Positions 22,801 through 34,384 of a DNA stretch of 64,000 nucleotides are shown piece after piece. Location: the NCBI GenBank assembly GCA_007922225.1, contig ML680037.1, forward strand, positions 5,417,947 through 5,481,946, written 5' to 3'. The stretch is from Emydura subglobosa (lineage: Eukaryota; Chordata; Testudines; Chelidae). The notes below the pieces were generated by a model. The model did no database searches. It was not told the origin of the DNA and worked only from the letters and a program-made list of their open reading frames with translations. The first letter of the stretch is position 1. Each line of letters starts with the position of its first letter. The position numbers and the translations under genes are program-made.

Positions 22801-23075
22801 ATTCATTTAAAATTTTTACTTTCTTTGACTCTGTGCTTTCTTTCACATATAGCGCAATTCCCCCCACCAGTATGACCTACTGTGTCATTCCTATATATTT
22901 TGTACACCTTTATACTCAACAGGCAATTCACCAGGTGCTTTTCCTGGTTATCACAAACCCAACTACCAATATTACTATTACCTGGCTCTTCCTAGTAACT
23001 GGAGTTCCCTTCCCAGAAGGGGTATCCTCTGTAGAAGAGGGTGCTATGATATCATCTGGAAATCAGTATTAACTT
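19885..23075 (-). repeat. Old CR1 LINE, antisense, about 2.1 kb, split by a younger CR1
   Basis: On the minus strand this is a long CR1 copy with its 3' end near 19885 ('CCATCTTGGCTAATACTCAT' on the plus strand) and its 5' part near 23075. It resumes at 21282 after the inserted CR1. A reverse-transcriptase segment at about 21965-22186 reads YLDFQKAFFEVP, and further upstream parts include 'GTGCTCCTTCAGCACCTTGA' (22583) and 'CCAGTATGACCTACTGTGTC' (22867), both familiar from ancient amniote CR1/L3-like elements. All frames are broken. Its divergence shows it was old before the 20184-21281 insertion. Confidence 0.85.
20184..21281 (+). repeat. Young 5'-truncated CR1 LINE inserted in the old CR1
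   Basis: This is the best-preserved retrotransposon in the window. The first frame (20203-20859) encodes reverse transcriptase with [13 protein letters not shown] at residues 35-47 and the catalytic FADD box at residues 65-68 (20395-20406). A second frame in another phase (20777-21199) carries the C-terminal end, with [20 protein letters not shown] and terminal ALAGMI. The change of phase coincides with the A-run at 20803-20808, so a one-base slip probably broke the gene. The 3' end has the typical 'ATTCTATGATTCTAT' octamer units. The endonuclease domain and the 5' reverse transcriptase are missing because of 5' truncation, so it cannot move by itself. Confidence 0.95.
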
Positions 23076-25867
23076 GGATTGTCTTGTGGAAAGGGAAACT
23101 ATTAACCAAAAGTCTTGTTTATGGATTCTGTGTATGAGAAAATTCATCTTGGAGATTACCAATTCACATGAATATACTATCTGTCTAAATACAGGAATAT
23201 CAGCTTTAGATATATCCCTTCAGACTGAATACAAAAAAATGTATCATTGCTTCAATTCCTATTTTGGAGCTACGGGAAGAGATTGTGGTTACTAAGTTGT
23301 TGCCTGAGATGCTGTTTCATCGATTTTATATGAAATCTGTTTTTTCTAATCACATCCATAAACTTAAATCTAAATTATCCAGATTGACAATGTTCCTCTT
23401 TACTTATAGCCCATGTTGTTTTCCAGTTCCTTAATATTTCTCTGAGAAGTTGCTGTTCATGTCAATGCAAGAGAAGCATGTTTGTTTAAAAAAACATCAA
23501 TGTAAATGGATAAAATGCTTTAAATCTATTCCAAGACTATGATTCCCATCCAAGAAATGATACGATTTTATATCTATCTATTATATTAGAGCTATATATA
23601 GATATGAGATCTAGATATATAATATGCACACATATCACATATACATACATAAAATACATGATATAATGTTGTACATAGGTTTGAGTAGCCCTTTTTGGAT
23701 AACTTGATGAACTCGCTTGCAATTTTTATGTAATACAATACTTTTGGACTCATGGCAATAAAGCCTTTATTCCAAACAACAACTTCATCTATTTTGTAAA
23801 AGCTACTCATACTACATAAATTATTTTAGAAAGTTTTGTATTTTTCTTGAATAAGGACAATTCCTTGTGTCTCTCCACCTGGTCAGGACTCCGCAGGGGG
23901 GAAAATTAAAGCTCAGAAATATAAGCCACCTCCCAAAATGACATAAAATAGCATATATCTGTCTTCAAATGTCATGATTTTAAGTCCAATATCTCAGGTT
24001 TAGAGGGTCAGAGTAGAAGCCAAAGGAGGTGGACTAGTGGACAGAGGGCATGAGAGTAATAAATGCATTTATCACATAACTCTGCAATACGGTTAACTCC
24101 TCCTCATAAATGATATCTATCCAGCTATGTCTATAAAGCGTGCAACTACACAGCTATTAAAGTGTATACACAGATTTACATATATAATATATTATTTTAT
24201 GCATATTGCTATTATTTATATCATATTATATTAATGGCATCTCTAGTCATATAAATCATACCATTTCTCAATAAAGAAAAAGACAGAAATCATCTTTCAT
24301 TTAACATCTAATTTTAAAACAAAATATATTATGCCACCTATTAATAAAATACAAGAAAACATCTGTTTCAGTGGAGATTTTATAAAAATATTATTCTCTG
24401 CCTTGCTTGGGGTTCTACGCCTCAGACTTATTACTGCAATTCTCTTGCAGTTTGGTTAAATGTCAATGCTCCAATTACTTTAATAGTCAAACTGTGTGCT
24501 ATTTTCACCACACAGTCATTCAGTCTTGTCATGTTTGACAAATCCAGTAATTGAGATGAACTCTTGGAGAATACTGACATGTAACCAGTCATTTCCTACT
24601 GCAGTATGTTGACCTGTCTAGCATAAACCCACAGAGGATTTACACAGCAGTCTGTAAAACACAAATAGGCTTGTTAAATTAAAAAAACAAAACACAAAGC
24701 AAACCAAAAACGTTTTATATATTTCCACTCATATCCTCATTCATTCACATTATGTTCCATTGGAGGCTGAACTTAAATACACCAAACACTTTGCATGTTT
24801 TTGACTAGAGGCTAGAAAAACTAAAATGTGAATGACTCTTTTAAAAGAGACCTTTAAAAATGATCTAACATATGATAACAGATGCTGAGGTCATTTAATG
24901 CTGAGGTCTAAAATCTAATTCTATTTCTGCTCATAACAACAAAATAACAATTTATGCAATTTGCACACAATGTTTATTACGTGGCTGTTGCCTCAGTACA
25001 GTACATTAATCCCTGCCAGGGCCCTCTCATGACAAAACTACCCTATCACCAGGATGTCCTGGAGCCAAAACGTAGCCAGAGCACTGAAAGCTCAGGGCTA
25101 ACCTCATTTATTTCAGAAAGATTCACTGACTCCAGCACAAACCCTGTAAGCTGACCAGGAGTGCGCGCCGCTGGGCTGGCAGGTCCGTGATTGCTGTCTT
25201 TGCAGCAAATTTAACAGTTTTTGGTGGCTATGGGCCCACCAAACTTATCTAACAAAATGGGCTTTTCTGTGCCAATTTTTAAAACCCTAAATGTTATGTA
25301 GGATGAAAGCTCATTGCAAAGGGAAATTTTATGAAGGTCTGGGGTGCTAAGAGGGGAAGAGTAGTTATGAAATGCTCCTATGAATTGCACTTAGCAAGTT
25401 CCTTTGGGCTTGACCCTGCATCTGTTGAAGTTACTGGCCAGACCCCCAGTGACGCTACTGGAGCCAGCCCTTTCTCTAGCTATGATGAAATGCTGACTTT
25501 TTTTTTAAATTAAGAGAATGAGTTGTGATGCATAGGAAAAAGTTGAAGCAAATTTAAAAGAACAATTAATTCACAGTGATAAAACCAATTATGACACTAC
25601 AAGTTTTGAAAAATAAGAGAATGAGAGAAGTGATTTGTTCTAGAGATGGATTGGAGCATTGTAACTATTTTGATTTTTATAAAGCAAATTACATTTCTTT
25701 AGAGGAATAGTTCTCAATCTGCTGGTGCGCAGAGGCTCTTCTGTCACCGTAGTAAAACATCTATCAAGTTATGACATTTGCTGCTAGCTGTAGTCCACTC
25801 TAGGGCACTTGGGACAAATACTCTAAAAATCAAGCACCTCTCCACACAGGTACTTAGTACCTTTGTC
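23076..25867. other. Long AT-rich unassigned stretch
   Basis: No gene or clear transposon end in about 2.8 kb. Sequence at 23565-23665 and 24175-24245 is almost pure A/T with TATATA-type runs. Around 25400-25460 ('TTGACCCTGCATCTGTTGAA' and 'CCCAGTGACGCTACTGGAG') there may be a decayed palindromic repeat. T-run at about 25497-25508. Confidence 0.45.
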
Positions 25868-26010
25868 AGTGAAGAAGGACGGTCTAGTGGTTAGTACATC
25901 AACCTGGGGCTTGGGAGACCTGGGTGCAAGGATCTGCTTTGCCACAGACATACTGTGTGACCTTGGACAAGTCACTTACTTTATCTGTGCCTCAGTTTTC
26001 TATTTTATAA
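25868..26010 (+). repeat. MIR/CORE-SINE with tRNA-like head
   Basis: The order is tRNA-like 'GGTCTAGTGGTTAGTACATC' and 'GAGACCTGGGTGCAAGGATC', then the MIR core 'TTGCCACAGACATACTGTGT', 'GACCTTGGACAAGTCACTTA' and 'TCTGTGCCTCAGTTTTC'. This is the textbook MIR arrangement. The B-box is diverged, so RNA polymerase III activity is unlikely. Confidence 0.9.
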
Positions 26011-26382
26011 ATTCACTCACCATCAAATTTCAGAATACCACCACCATTGAATGGGTAGCAAACAATATAGAGGAACTATAATTAAAATTGGCCTGGAGAG
26101 ATTAGAGCAACGGGGCTTGCAGGGAGATTTGGTACTAGTAAATGTAAAATCCAACACTCAAGGAGAGGAAATAGCTCAAATGCATAATGGGTGTGGCCAT
26201 GCACTACAGTTGTCAGAGGGGAGCCATGGGATAAAGGTTGGAGGTGGGGTGGGAGGTCTATGACAGTGCTTAATTTGTAAGGAAAGAGGCCCTGACACAA
26301 ATTAAACCTGGCGGGGATGTTAATTTTCCACCATGTCGTATCCATCACTCCCATACAAAGGGGCTGCAGTCCCTGCCACCTA
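26011..26382. other. Unassigned; includes a probable unnamed turtle repeat at 26255-26345
   Basis: 'ACAGTGCTTAATTTGTAAGG' at 26263 is a phrase I recall from a frequent turtle repeat, but I cannot define the element. No gene is recognised. Confidence 0.35.
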
Positions 26383-26501
26383 GGGTGACCAGATGTCCTG
26401 ATTTTATAGGGACAGTCCCGATATTTGGGGCTTTTTCTTAAATGGGCGCCTATTACTCCTCACCACCGTCACAATTTTTCACACTTACTATCTAGTCACT
26501 C
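26383..26501. mobile_element. Short TA-flanked inverted-repeat element, 119 bp
   Basis: The left terminus is GGGTGACCAGA and the right terminus on the minus strand is GAGTGACTAGA, with TA on both sides (26381-26382 and 26502-26503). TA duplication is the signature of Tc1/mariner-type insertion. The interior contains 'TTTATAGGGACAGTCCCGAT' and 'TTTGGGGCTTTTTCTTA'. I recognise the sequence as a high-copy turtle repeat. A 7-bp GCCACCT also occurs on both sides (26375 and 26506), leaving the true duplication open. Confidence 0.75.
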
Positions 26502-26503
26502 TA

Positions 26504-26956
26504 TCGCCACCTGAACCTGGATCTGGGCACCTGTGGGGCTGGAATCTCCTGGGTGGAAAGAGCACCCCCCCCCTCGCACAAGGGGGTTAAGTTCTCACCT
26601 CCTCCTGGTGTAGGTCCATGCTCCCGGGCATGGCTGCTGCTGCAGCAGCTGGAATTGTGGGCACCATGGCGGCAGTGTCCCCAGGCCAGAGAGCAGAGCC
26701 ATCACCTTGCCTGGTGCATCTTGTAAACCTTGCTCCGACTACTCCATGTGCCTGATCCGCTTCCCCTGTTGGGGCCCTGCCTGTGGCACTGGGGCTGCTT
26801 CCCAGAGCCTCCCTCCTGCCCTGGTGCCCAGCTCCCTCTGCTGAATCCGTCACTTCCATACAAAGGATCTGCTGGAGCCTGCAGCCTCTCCATGTGGTGG
26901 GGTTGACAGACTCAAATCAGTATGGCACAAATGGAGCACTGGTCTATGAGAAGATA
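26504..26956. other. GC-rich segment of unknown origin
   Basis: This segment is clearly more GC-rich than its neighbours and holds overlapping open frames on both strands without any domain. Near its end, 'ATCCGTCACTTCCATACAAAGG' type sequence (26845-26866) repeats, with two changes, the sequence at 26338-26361. It is probably the inside of a repeat rather than a gene. Confidence 0.4.
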
Positions 26957-27605
26957 GATTCATAGAGCTAGAAGGGACCGCAAGGGTCAGCTAGTCTAAT
27001 CCCCTGCCAGGATGCACAATTTGTTATGTCTAAATCATCCAAGACAGACGGCTCTCCAATCTCCTTTTGAAAACTACCAGTGAAGAAGCTGCCACAACCT
27101 CCATTGTTGTGTCTGTTCCATTGTCCTACTGTTCTTACAGTTAGGAAGTTTTTCCTGAGATGTAATCTAAATCTGCTATGCAGCAGTTTGACCCCATTGC
27201 CTCTTGTCCCGCCCTCTGGGGCAAGAAAGAACAACTTTTCTCCATCTTTTTTATGGCAGCCTTTCAAGTATTTGAAGACAGCGATGATGTCCCCCTTTAA
27301 TCTACTCTTTTCAAAATTAAACTTACCCAGTTCCTTCAGCCTTTGCTCATATGGCTTGCATTCCATCCCTCTGATCATCTTCAGCGTTTGCCTCCGGATC
27401 CTAACCAGTTTCTCTACACTCTTTTTCTACATTGGTGACCAAAATTGGACACAGGACTCCAGCAAGGCCCAACCAGTGCTGACTAGAGTGGTACTATTAC
27501 CTCCTGTGACTTGCATGCTACACCTCTGTTAATGCAACCTAAAATTATATTTGCTTTTTTTGCAACAGCATCACATCGCTTAAGATCTCTAGCTTAAGAA
27601 GCGTA
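26957..27605 (-). repeat. CR1 LINE 3' part, antisense
   Basis: The plus strand opens with 'GATTCATAGAGCTAGAAGGG', the reverse of a CR1 3' end. On the minus strand a frame (26968-27378) gives the C-terminal CR1 region with residues such as MIRGMECKPYEQRLKELG and LRKNFLTVRTVGQWNR, corresponding to the same region of the young CR1 at 20860-21190. The match continues to about 27605 ('TTTTTTGCAACAGCATCACA'). The copy has no catalytic domain and is truncated at its 5' side. Confidence 0.88.
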
Positions 27606-28599
27606 TGACAACGTGAAAAAGTCTAAGACACAATGGGTCACAGTAAACCCTCTTCCCTATCAAAACAGGTTAGATGATTCATGGCAGGAAGTAACTCCCT
27701 TTCTGAGACCTTTTCCATTAGAATGCGTACCTTCCATGAAAGACAATAATTACTCATATATCATGTACTTCAAGCAAAAAAGTCTGTGGCCACTGCAGTT
27801 GATCTAAGCAGAAGACCACATTCCTCATAAGAATTCCAGGTACATTTGAATTAAAGTAATTCTCCCATGAAATCCATGTATATTTCATATCATTCTCCAT
27901 GACATCCATAGCCCTTGACCGTCTAGATCTGTTAGTCACATGCTCTGAATGTGTGTGGCTACTAAATAGCACATTTGTAGAGATAATGGAAAGCTATGTT
28001 AGTATTTTTTTTTCAAATGTTCAAGCCAGGCTCTTTCCTGAAAAACAGTGAATAGCTAGAAAGAAGTGGGTGAGTCTGTGTATTCTATAAAGGCTGCATA
28101 GCTTATGCCACACTGTGTGCTACTTATTCCATATGCAGATCTGGCTGTTGGTAGAGATTCAAGCAGCTGCACCTAGCATAATGGGGTCCGGTGCGTGACT
28201 GGGGTTTTTAGGTGCTACTGCAATACAAACAACACACGGAATAATAAGAAGTATGTTCATGGCTCAATTATACCTCATCCCGGGGCCTTTTGCCTCTTTA
28301 AGTGCTGTAAGGAGAGACAGTCCATATCAAAAGTGTTAGATGGGTCATAGCACACACTAAGTTGTAGCAAGGAATCCCCCTCCACTCCTAGCACAAGTGT
28401 TCTCTCTCTACCTCCACACACACACTCCTCCAGAAACATTCCCTCTGGCAGCAGTAGTCAGATCTGCCCTGAGCTCCTCACTGGTGGGAGATGATTGTGC
28501 CTGCCTTTGCCAGGTATACTATGGAGGGCTCCCAGGAACTCTCCCTGGAGCAGGCTGATGGCAGTTAATATCAGCTCCTCTGACTGCGGGAGAGCATCC
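27606..28599. other. Unassigned stretch
   Basis: No gene or repeat firmly recognised over about 1 kb. The last 150 bases may already belong to the following L2 fragment. Confidence 0.35.
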
Positions 28600-28885
28600 A
28601 CCTTTGGTCACCACAATTTGCAGCTGGGGGATGATTTTAGACCTCCAGCTGCTGTTAGATGATCTTACTAAAGCAGTAACCCAGTCAGGTCTTTTTCACC
28701 TGCATCTGATCAGGAGGTTGTGACCTTGTCTTCTAGATGCTGACCTTGCTACTGTAATCCATTATTAGAATATTGCAAGGAGCCTACACATGTATCTCCA
28801 GGAAATTATGCTTTAAAGCTTTCCAGAGACTGAAGCTGGTGCAGAACATGGCAACTCACTTATTAAGCAGGGAATCTAGCTGGGA
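28600..28885 (+). repeat. L2-type LINE fragment, C-terminal part
   Basis: 'GATGCTGACCTTGCTACTGT', 'TATTAGAATATTGCAAGGAG' and 'CTGAAGCTGGTGCAGAACAT' follow the L2 order of a conserved D-L-A-x-V block, the L-D-Y-C-N block and the K-L-x-x-V-Q-N block after the reverse transcriptase. No frame is intact. It ends abruptly where the antisense CR1 begins. Confidence 0.7.
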
Positions 28886-28887
28886 GC

Positions 28888-29370
28888 ACATAGACTTTAA
28901 GGCCAGAAGGCACCATCATGATCATAGTCTAACCTCCAGAACATTGCAGGTCATAGAATCTCACCCACCCACTCCTGTTACAGGCTCATAACGAATGGCT
29001 GAGTTACCAAAGTCCTCAAATATTGATGTAAAGATTTCCAGTTACAGAGAATCATTTACATTAGTTTAAACCTGCAAGTGACCCATGCGACAGAGGAAGG
29101 CAAAAAAACCCAGGGCCTCTGCCAATCTGCCCTGGGGGAAAATCTTTCCTGACCCAAAATATGGCGATAAGTTAGGCCCTGAGCATGTGGGTGAGACCCA
29201 GCAGCCAGACACCTTGGAAACAATTCTCTGTAGTAACTGAGAGCCCTCCCTATCTATTGTCCCATCTCTGGCTAATAGCAGTCACAGATGAGCCATATGC
29301 CATTGTAGGCAACCTCATCATACCATCACCCTCCATAAATTTATTAAGCTCAGTCTTGAAATGGTGTCGC
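28888..29370 (-). repeat. CR1 LINE 3' region, antisense
   Basis: The plus strand begins 'CATAGACTTTAAGGCCAGAA' and continues through 'CCTGACCCAAAATATGGCGA', 'GAGACCCAGCAGCCAGACAC' and 'TTCTCTGTAGTAACTGAGAG'. It belongs to the same subfamily as the short copy at 14919-15115 but is longer and extends further upstream. It has no open frame. Confidence 0.85.
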
Positions 29371-30785
29371 CTGAAATGTGAAGCTTGTTTTGGTTACAAG
29401 CTCCTCATGTTATATTGGCAAAGCTTGTAACTACTGACAAACCTCAATACTTCCCTGATCATGACAGATACAAGTTTCTAAGCCTCTTCCCTAAAGAAAA
29501 GTATTTGGGGCTTGACAAAATAATGGCTGGTGAATTAAGAGATTTTAATCATCAGAAGAACCACTTTCGAGGCTTCATGGAAGGTAGTACTTCCAGCACA
29601 GCCAACAGAACTTGTAACTCTCATGAGAATCACTTATGAAATACAGATCTCACTGAAGTTACAAGCACATTCCAACAAGCCAGTCATGAGTTACAGGAGC
29701 ATGGAACATTTTTTTTTAAACTTCAATAGTTTGGTTTGGGAAATGCCTTAATGTCCTCCAAGAATCTCTCTTTTAAAAACAATATTAATAGTGTACTATT
29801 GTTAAATTAATTATGTTTGTGGAAATCTAACTGCTAATTTCCTGAAGGTCTAGCATATTTTGTTTTGTTTTTAACTTTATTTTTGAAATATCGCTTTAAA
29901 GGTCAGTATATGCTCAACATTAACAAAGATTTGTATCTATAAATGAATGTACAGGTTTAGAAATAAAACTATTATTTGCTTACTTTAGTTGGATTATTCA
30001 TTTACTTTAATAGAAATAATAGATATTACACTTTTTTGTCAACATTTTAAATTAAAATATCTACCTAGAATTTGGAATAACCCATGCAGACATACTTTCA
30101 TCCACAGTAGGTTGCAATGATTACTACTGATTACAATGGGAAATCTGTGCTAGCAGATAAAAAAAATGTATAATGGGACACAGACTATCCTGCAGTACTT
30201 TTTAATAGCTATATTACCTTGAACCGTAAGGTATTTATATGGTACTGATTTAGCTTTAGTTATAAGACTAATAAACAGTCTTGTCTTTAAAGATGAATTT
30301 CCCTCGAAGATCACAGTGAAAAGTTCCATGCTACATTTCTGAATGCTTGAGTAAGTGGGCTCACTGATAGGTTAGATTATGTCAACGTATAAAGCAAAGT
30401 CCAAATTATTATCTTCTGCATTTTATCTGGGTAAAATGGCTTCATCCTTGATTATAAAGAGAGAAAACCAGTCTGCCTAGATTAGCTCAATTCATGTGCC
30501 TCCAAGATCATATATTACTTAAGTCAGTTAGTAGAGGATCCCGCCTAATGGATCTTTAATGGGATGGGTAACACTTATTAAAATGTCATCATTTGATGTT
30601 AATAATGTCTAATAAAGAGCTTATTAACACATCTGGAAAAGACAGTAGCCAGAGGGCCTGGGTGGATGTCTCAGCAATAGTCACAGACTTCTTTCTCATT
30701 CATAGCAAAGATTTCAATCTCCTAAACAATTACCCTTGGTTATATTTTTCGTATTGAACATATCCCTCATGCTAACAAGAACATT
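29371..30785. other. Unassigned AT-rich stretch
   Basis: About 1.4 kb with no recognised element. The parts at 30270-30340 and 30590-30720 look single copy and non-repetitive and could include conserved non-coding DNA, which only alignment can show. Confidence 0.35.
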
Positions 30786-30885
30786 CTTTATTATTATTAT
30801 TCATTATTGTCACATTGCTGTGTTAGGTGCTTTACCGAACAAAGAGAAAGACGCCATCTTTGCCCTGAAGAACTTACGATCCTGT
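30786..30885 (+). repeat. 'GGTGCTGTACAA'-core repeat, copy 2
   Basis: It has the (ATT)n lead 'TTTATTATTATTATTCATTA', the mutated core 'GTTAGGTGCTTTACCGAACA' and the tail 'CTGAAGAACTTACGATCC'. This is one of the two fuller copies of the family in the window. Confidence 0.65.
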
Positions 30886-31714
30886 TTTATATATGACAAA
30901 AGTGAGTGTAAGAACAGTAGGGGTGGGGATGAGGCGGGCTTATTTTAAATTACACCAACCACAGACTTCCGTACAGTATGTGTATTTAATATAGTTTTAG
31001 CATGCTTACAGGTATAGAGGATGCACTCTTGAAATTCAACTAAAAAGCATTAAAAATGGAAAGTTCTATGAGTATCAGTAGTATACCCAATGGAAGAAAG
31101 CAGGAGCTGAACTTAGAACAAAACAGGGCCTCTGCAGTGATTAGTCCCCAACATGAGACACAAAGGTAGAACATATTCATTTTGTTACAAAGCTGCTGCC
31201 TACAAACTTACTTATGTAGAAGCAAAAAACCAAAGAAGGAGAGGAAAGGAAGGAAAGTTAGGACTTTGAATGATGCAAAATCAGGATCCTTATTAATCAT
31301 TTGTGTTATAGATATCTCGGCTAAAACATCTTTGGCAAAATCTAATCTGGGTTCGTAAAGTGTTGTCTCAGACTCCTAGCTGAGTTTAACCTAAGGAATT
31401 TAACGCTTTTATTTTGTTGCTTCCAATCCTATACATTTTGTATCAATTGTACAGTATGCCATAATGCAATATTTAAGCAGGTCTGTACAATACATTAACA
31501 ACATGGTATAATGCTATTTATTTCTGTCTTCATTTTTGTTTTAATTGATGTAACTTTTATACCATACAGTCTGCAAATGTAACAATCCTTTTTTCTTAAT
31601 TTGATCTATGTCTCTTTTTATCACCTAAATAGCAAACAAAAAACCAGACAGACAGTTTATTATGTATCCTGGGCTTGATATACAACACATTTTCCTATTT
31701 TATGAAGGTTTAGT
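30886..31714. other. Unassigned stretch
   Basis: No gene, repeat end or RNA gene recognised. Confidence 0.4.
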
Positions 31715-31790
31715 TCAATGTCAATGTAATCAAAGGAGTTACACTATTATAAATCTGGAGTAACTCAGTGGGAAATCAGGCCCATTGTAT
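31715..31790. repeat. Palindromic repeat remnant
   Basis: 'GGAGTTACACTATTATAAAT' and 'CTGGAGTAACTCAGTGGGAA' followed by 'ATCAGGCCCATT' match the palindromic family at 15580 with heavy decay. Confidence 0.5.
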
Positions 31791-32017
31791 CAAGGTTCTC
31801 TCTCAATAGAGCTAGACCCTACACCGCGATCTTAAAAGCATACCAAAGATTTATCCTGTATATGTAGCCATTTTCATTTGGTGAAAGCTGTACTTTGTAC
31901 CGGGAGGGAGGGTTGTTTCATAAGTGGCCATAGAATATTTGTTGTAGAGTCCTTTGAGAAAATTTAAGATCAAGGGGACATTTGTAACAACTGTATTTCA
32001 TTTTTGATAAAAATCCT

Positions 32018-32093
32018 AGGGTGAAATGCTGGCTCCACTAAAGTCAACAGCAAAACTCCCATTGATTTCAGTGGAACCAGGATTGCACCCTTG
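32018..32093. repeat. Palindromic repeat remnant
   Basis: 'GGGTGAAATGCTGGCTCCAC' and 'AACTCCCATTGATTTCAGTG' then 'GAACCAGGATTGCACCC' are inverted partners around the 'CCCATTGA' centre. Short and decayed. Confidence 0.55.
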
Positions 32094-33329
32094 CATTTCT
32101 AAATCATACAAGTAGCCCTTTGCAATGGGTTTCTCTGAAGAAGGGTTTGTGGGATCAGACCAATGTTTTGGTTTCCAAAAGGAAAATGCCAGAAAAGAGA
32201 AAATGTAACACTTCATCTATAAAAATGTGTCAAATAAGAATATTTTAGCCTTAAATTAAAAAAGCCCACCAACAATATGCAATGATAAAATACAAAAAAA
32301 GTCTACCTTGGTGCTCTAGTAAAAAAATCACTTGAACCCTGCTTCTGGTTGCTTCATATTTACTAAAACCCTCTCAATAGAATTATAGCCATGCGTTACA
32401 CAGTCACTACTTATTCTTAATGTGTACTTAATCCTACCAATGCCAGTTTTATAACATTATTAGTTTGCAACCATAAATGAACAAAATTGCCAATTGTACT
32501 CAAAAGAACAGAATTGTAACCATAGTTAAATCTCTTATATGTTGTGTTAAATTTGGACTCATAACCTGTTTTTCAAACAACAGCTTCAGGCTGCCTCCAT
32601 GTCAGCAAGGGAATGGATATAATGAGAAGCTATAACTATATCTCTTAATCACAAAATGTCACAATAAGCACGGTACATGTATCTAATCTTTTTGGGCCAT
32701 AGTATTATGGTTTATGAGCAGTTTTACAATCCACATGTCATGCTGTCATATTCTTCCAAAAGCTGGTTATTTGAACTAACTGGAGAAAGTGAAATACGAA
32801 TGACTACCAGTTGCAGGGCTGATTGCTGCTAAGTAGCAAGCATTCACAGGTCAGAGTGAGATCTTTCATGAATGACAGGGTGTTCCATTTATTTCAATGG
32901 GAAACTCACCGGACTCATTTTGGTTCCTGAGACTTCGTTATTCATTACAGCAGTTGGCTTAAGACAGTATAATGCAGCAGATTCTCATTAATTTCCACTT
33001 TTCTGTTAGGCACACCTTATAAATTTGCACAAAAAATAGTGGCTTCCCCCCACTTCTCAGTAGTAATTTAACAGCAGATGCTGTAATCAATTCTCAGAAT
33101 AGTAAGACGTCACCACTCTTACCAAGTATAGTATAGCACATATGCCAGTATAATATCTATCTGGTGAGACATTTCTAGGATACCCACCACTGCACTGATT
33201 GTCAATTACAGTAATTATAGTTCATAAAGAGGTCTCCATAGTGGATTTGTCTCTTTACCTAAGTTCAGAAATTTTTCTTACTGATTCCCATACTTGGCAA
33301 TTTCCTGTCTTCCATTATTGCACAAAGAA
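32094..33329. other. Unassigned stretch
   Basis: About 1.2 kb of AT-rich sequence without a recognised gene or repeat. Confidence 0.4.
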
Positions 33330-34384
33330 GTGAGCTAAAAGGTGAGACTTGCAACATGCTCTGTAAGTGACTGGTCTTGGACTCAATCTTCTCTCTCGGT
33401 AGCTCGCTCTGAAACATAGGCAAGGATCTCTGACTAAAATCACTTTATTCCCAGCTCTCCCAAGCTTTGGCCTAGACTCGATCAGCAGAATTGTCACAGA
33501 AGTGCAAAGCTGTCTAAGTCGGCCACAAACAGCAAAATGGTCTCAAATGTAGCCTATCAGGGCCTTAAAAACTAAGACTGAGGGTACGTTTATACTGACG
33601 ACAGCAAAGTCGCTGCCATCAGATCGACCTATCTGGATCAGTGAAGACCTGCTCAATCGATCCAGAAGTCGACGCTGGCAAACCACCCCCTCAAGTGGCG
33701 TAGCGCTGTGTCGACGGCACAGTGCAGTGAAGACACCATGCAGAAGGGAAGCACAGCAGTTTACGGGAGTTATGCAAGCTACGCAGAGTAGCTTGCGTAA
33801 CTCCCATAGACTGCTGACGAATCGCCAGGTAAGTGTGGACCAGGGCTACATCTTGAATTGCCTCCAGAAGTGAACTGGAAGCCAACAGATGATTCAAAGC
33901 ACTCATGTTACATGTTTTCTGTGTTTTCTCTGCTAATGAGGTGCCTTGCTGTGTTCTGCAAAAGCTGGAGTTTCTATGGAGTCCTTAGCTTCAGGCTAAG
34001 TGAGGAACGACAGTCCAGCCTGGTGGTGAGGAATGCATGGCTCACTATTACTAGATCTGGGTCGAAGAGGGACAGTTGCCTGGCAAGCTGGAAGTGGAAG
34101 AATGTATTTCCGACCACCTCTTGGTATCCAGGATTAGCACTGAATCTAGGAGAACCACTCAGGCTTTGCACTACCTTGGTTAATGGAGGTCAGATACCTT
34201 CTATGGAAGGAGGGAGGACTGTCTTGGCTAGCTCCTTGAAACATTTCCCCTTGCCACCGTCATCACTTTGTTATAGCCAGGGTGCACTCTGAGCCAGTCG
34301 CTCTTGTAAGTGCTTCAACAATACCTTGTGGTCTATCCATCCTGTCAAAGGCTGCAGGAAAGTCAAGTATGAAGTTGTATTAAC
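33330..34384 (-). repeat. L2-type LINE, antisense, split by a MITE-A
   Basis: Read on the minus strand, the element begins near 34384 with a block like D-F-P-A-A-F-D (34340-34375), continues with DLVIVSHAFLTTRLD at about 34040-34085 and reaches the C-terminal VFKAL-like block at 33545-33578. The order is that of the L2 clade. The plus-strand join 'CATCTTGAATTGCCTCCAGA' (33849) and 'AGGGCCTTAAAAACTAAGAC' (33559) would be contiguous without the MITE at 33582-33846. Frames are broken, and there seems to be an internal deletion in the reverse transcriptase. Confidence 0.7.
33582..33846 (-). mobile_element. Harbinger-type MITE ('MITE-A'), copy 3, nested in L2
   Basis: In minus orientation this matches copy 1 along its length: its right edge reads GCCCTGGTCCACACTTACCT on the minus strand and it keeps the hairpin GGGAGTTATGC ... 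GCGTAACTCCC at 33765-33805. The plus-strand left edge is GGGTACGTTTATACTG. It retains 'CAATCGATCCAGAAGTCGAC', the complement of the segment found in the Harbinger remnant at 54165-54185. The three-base flanks (TGA and TAC) are no longer identical. Confidence 0.8.
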
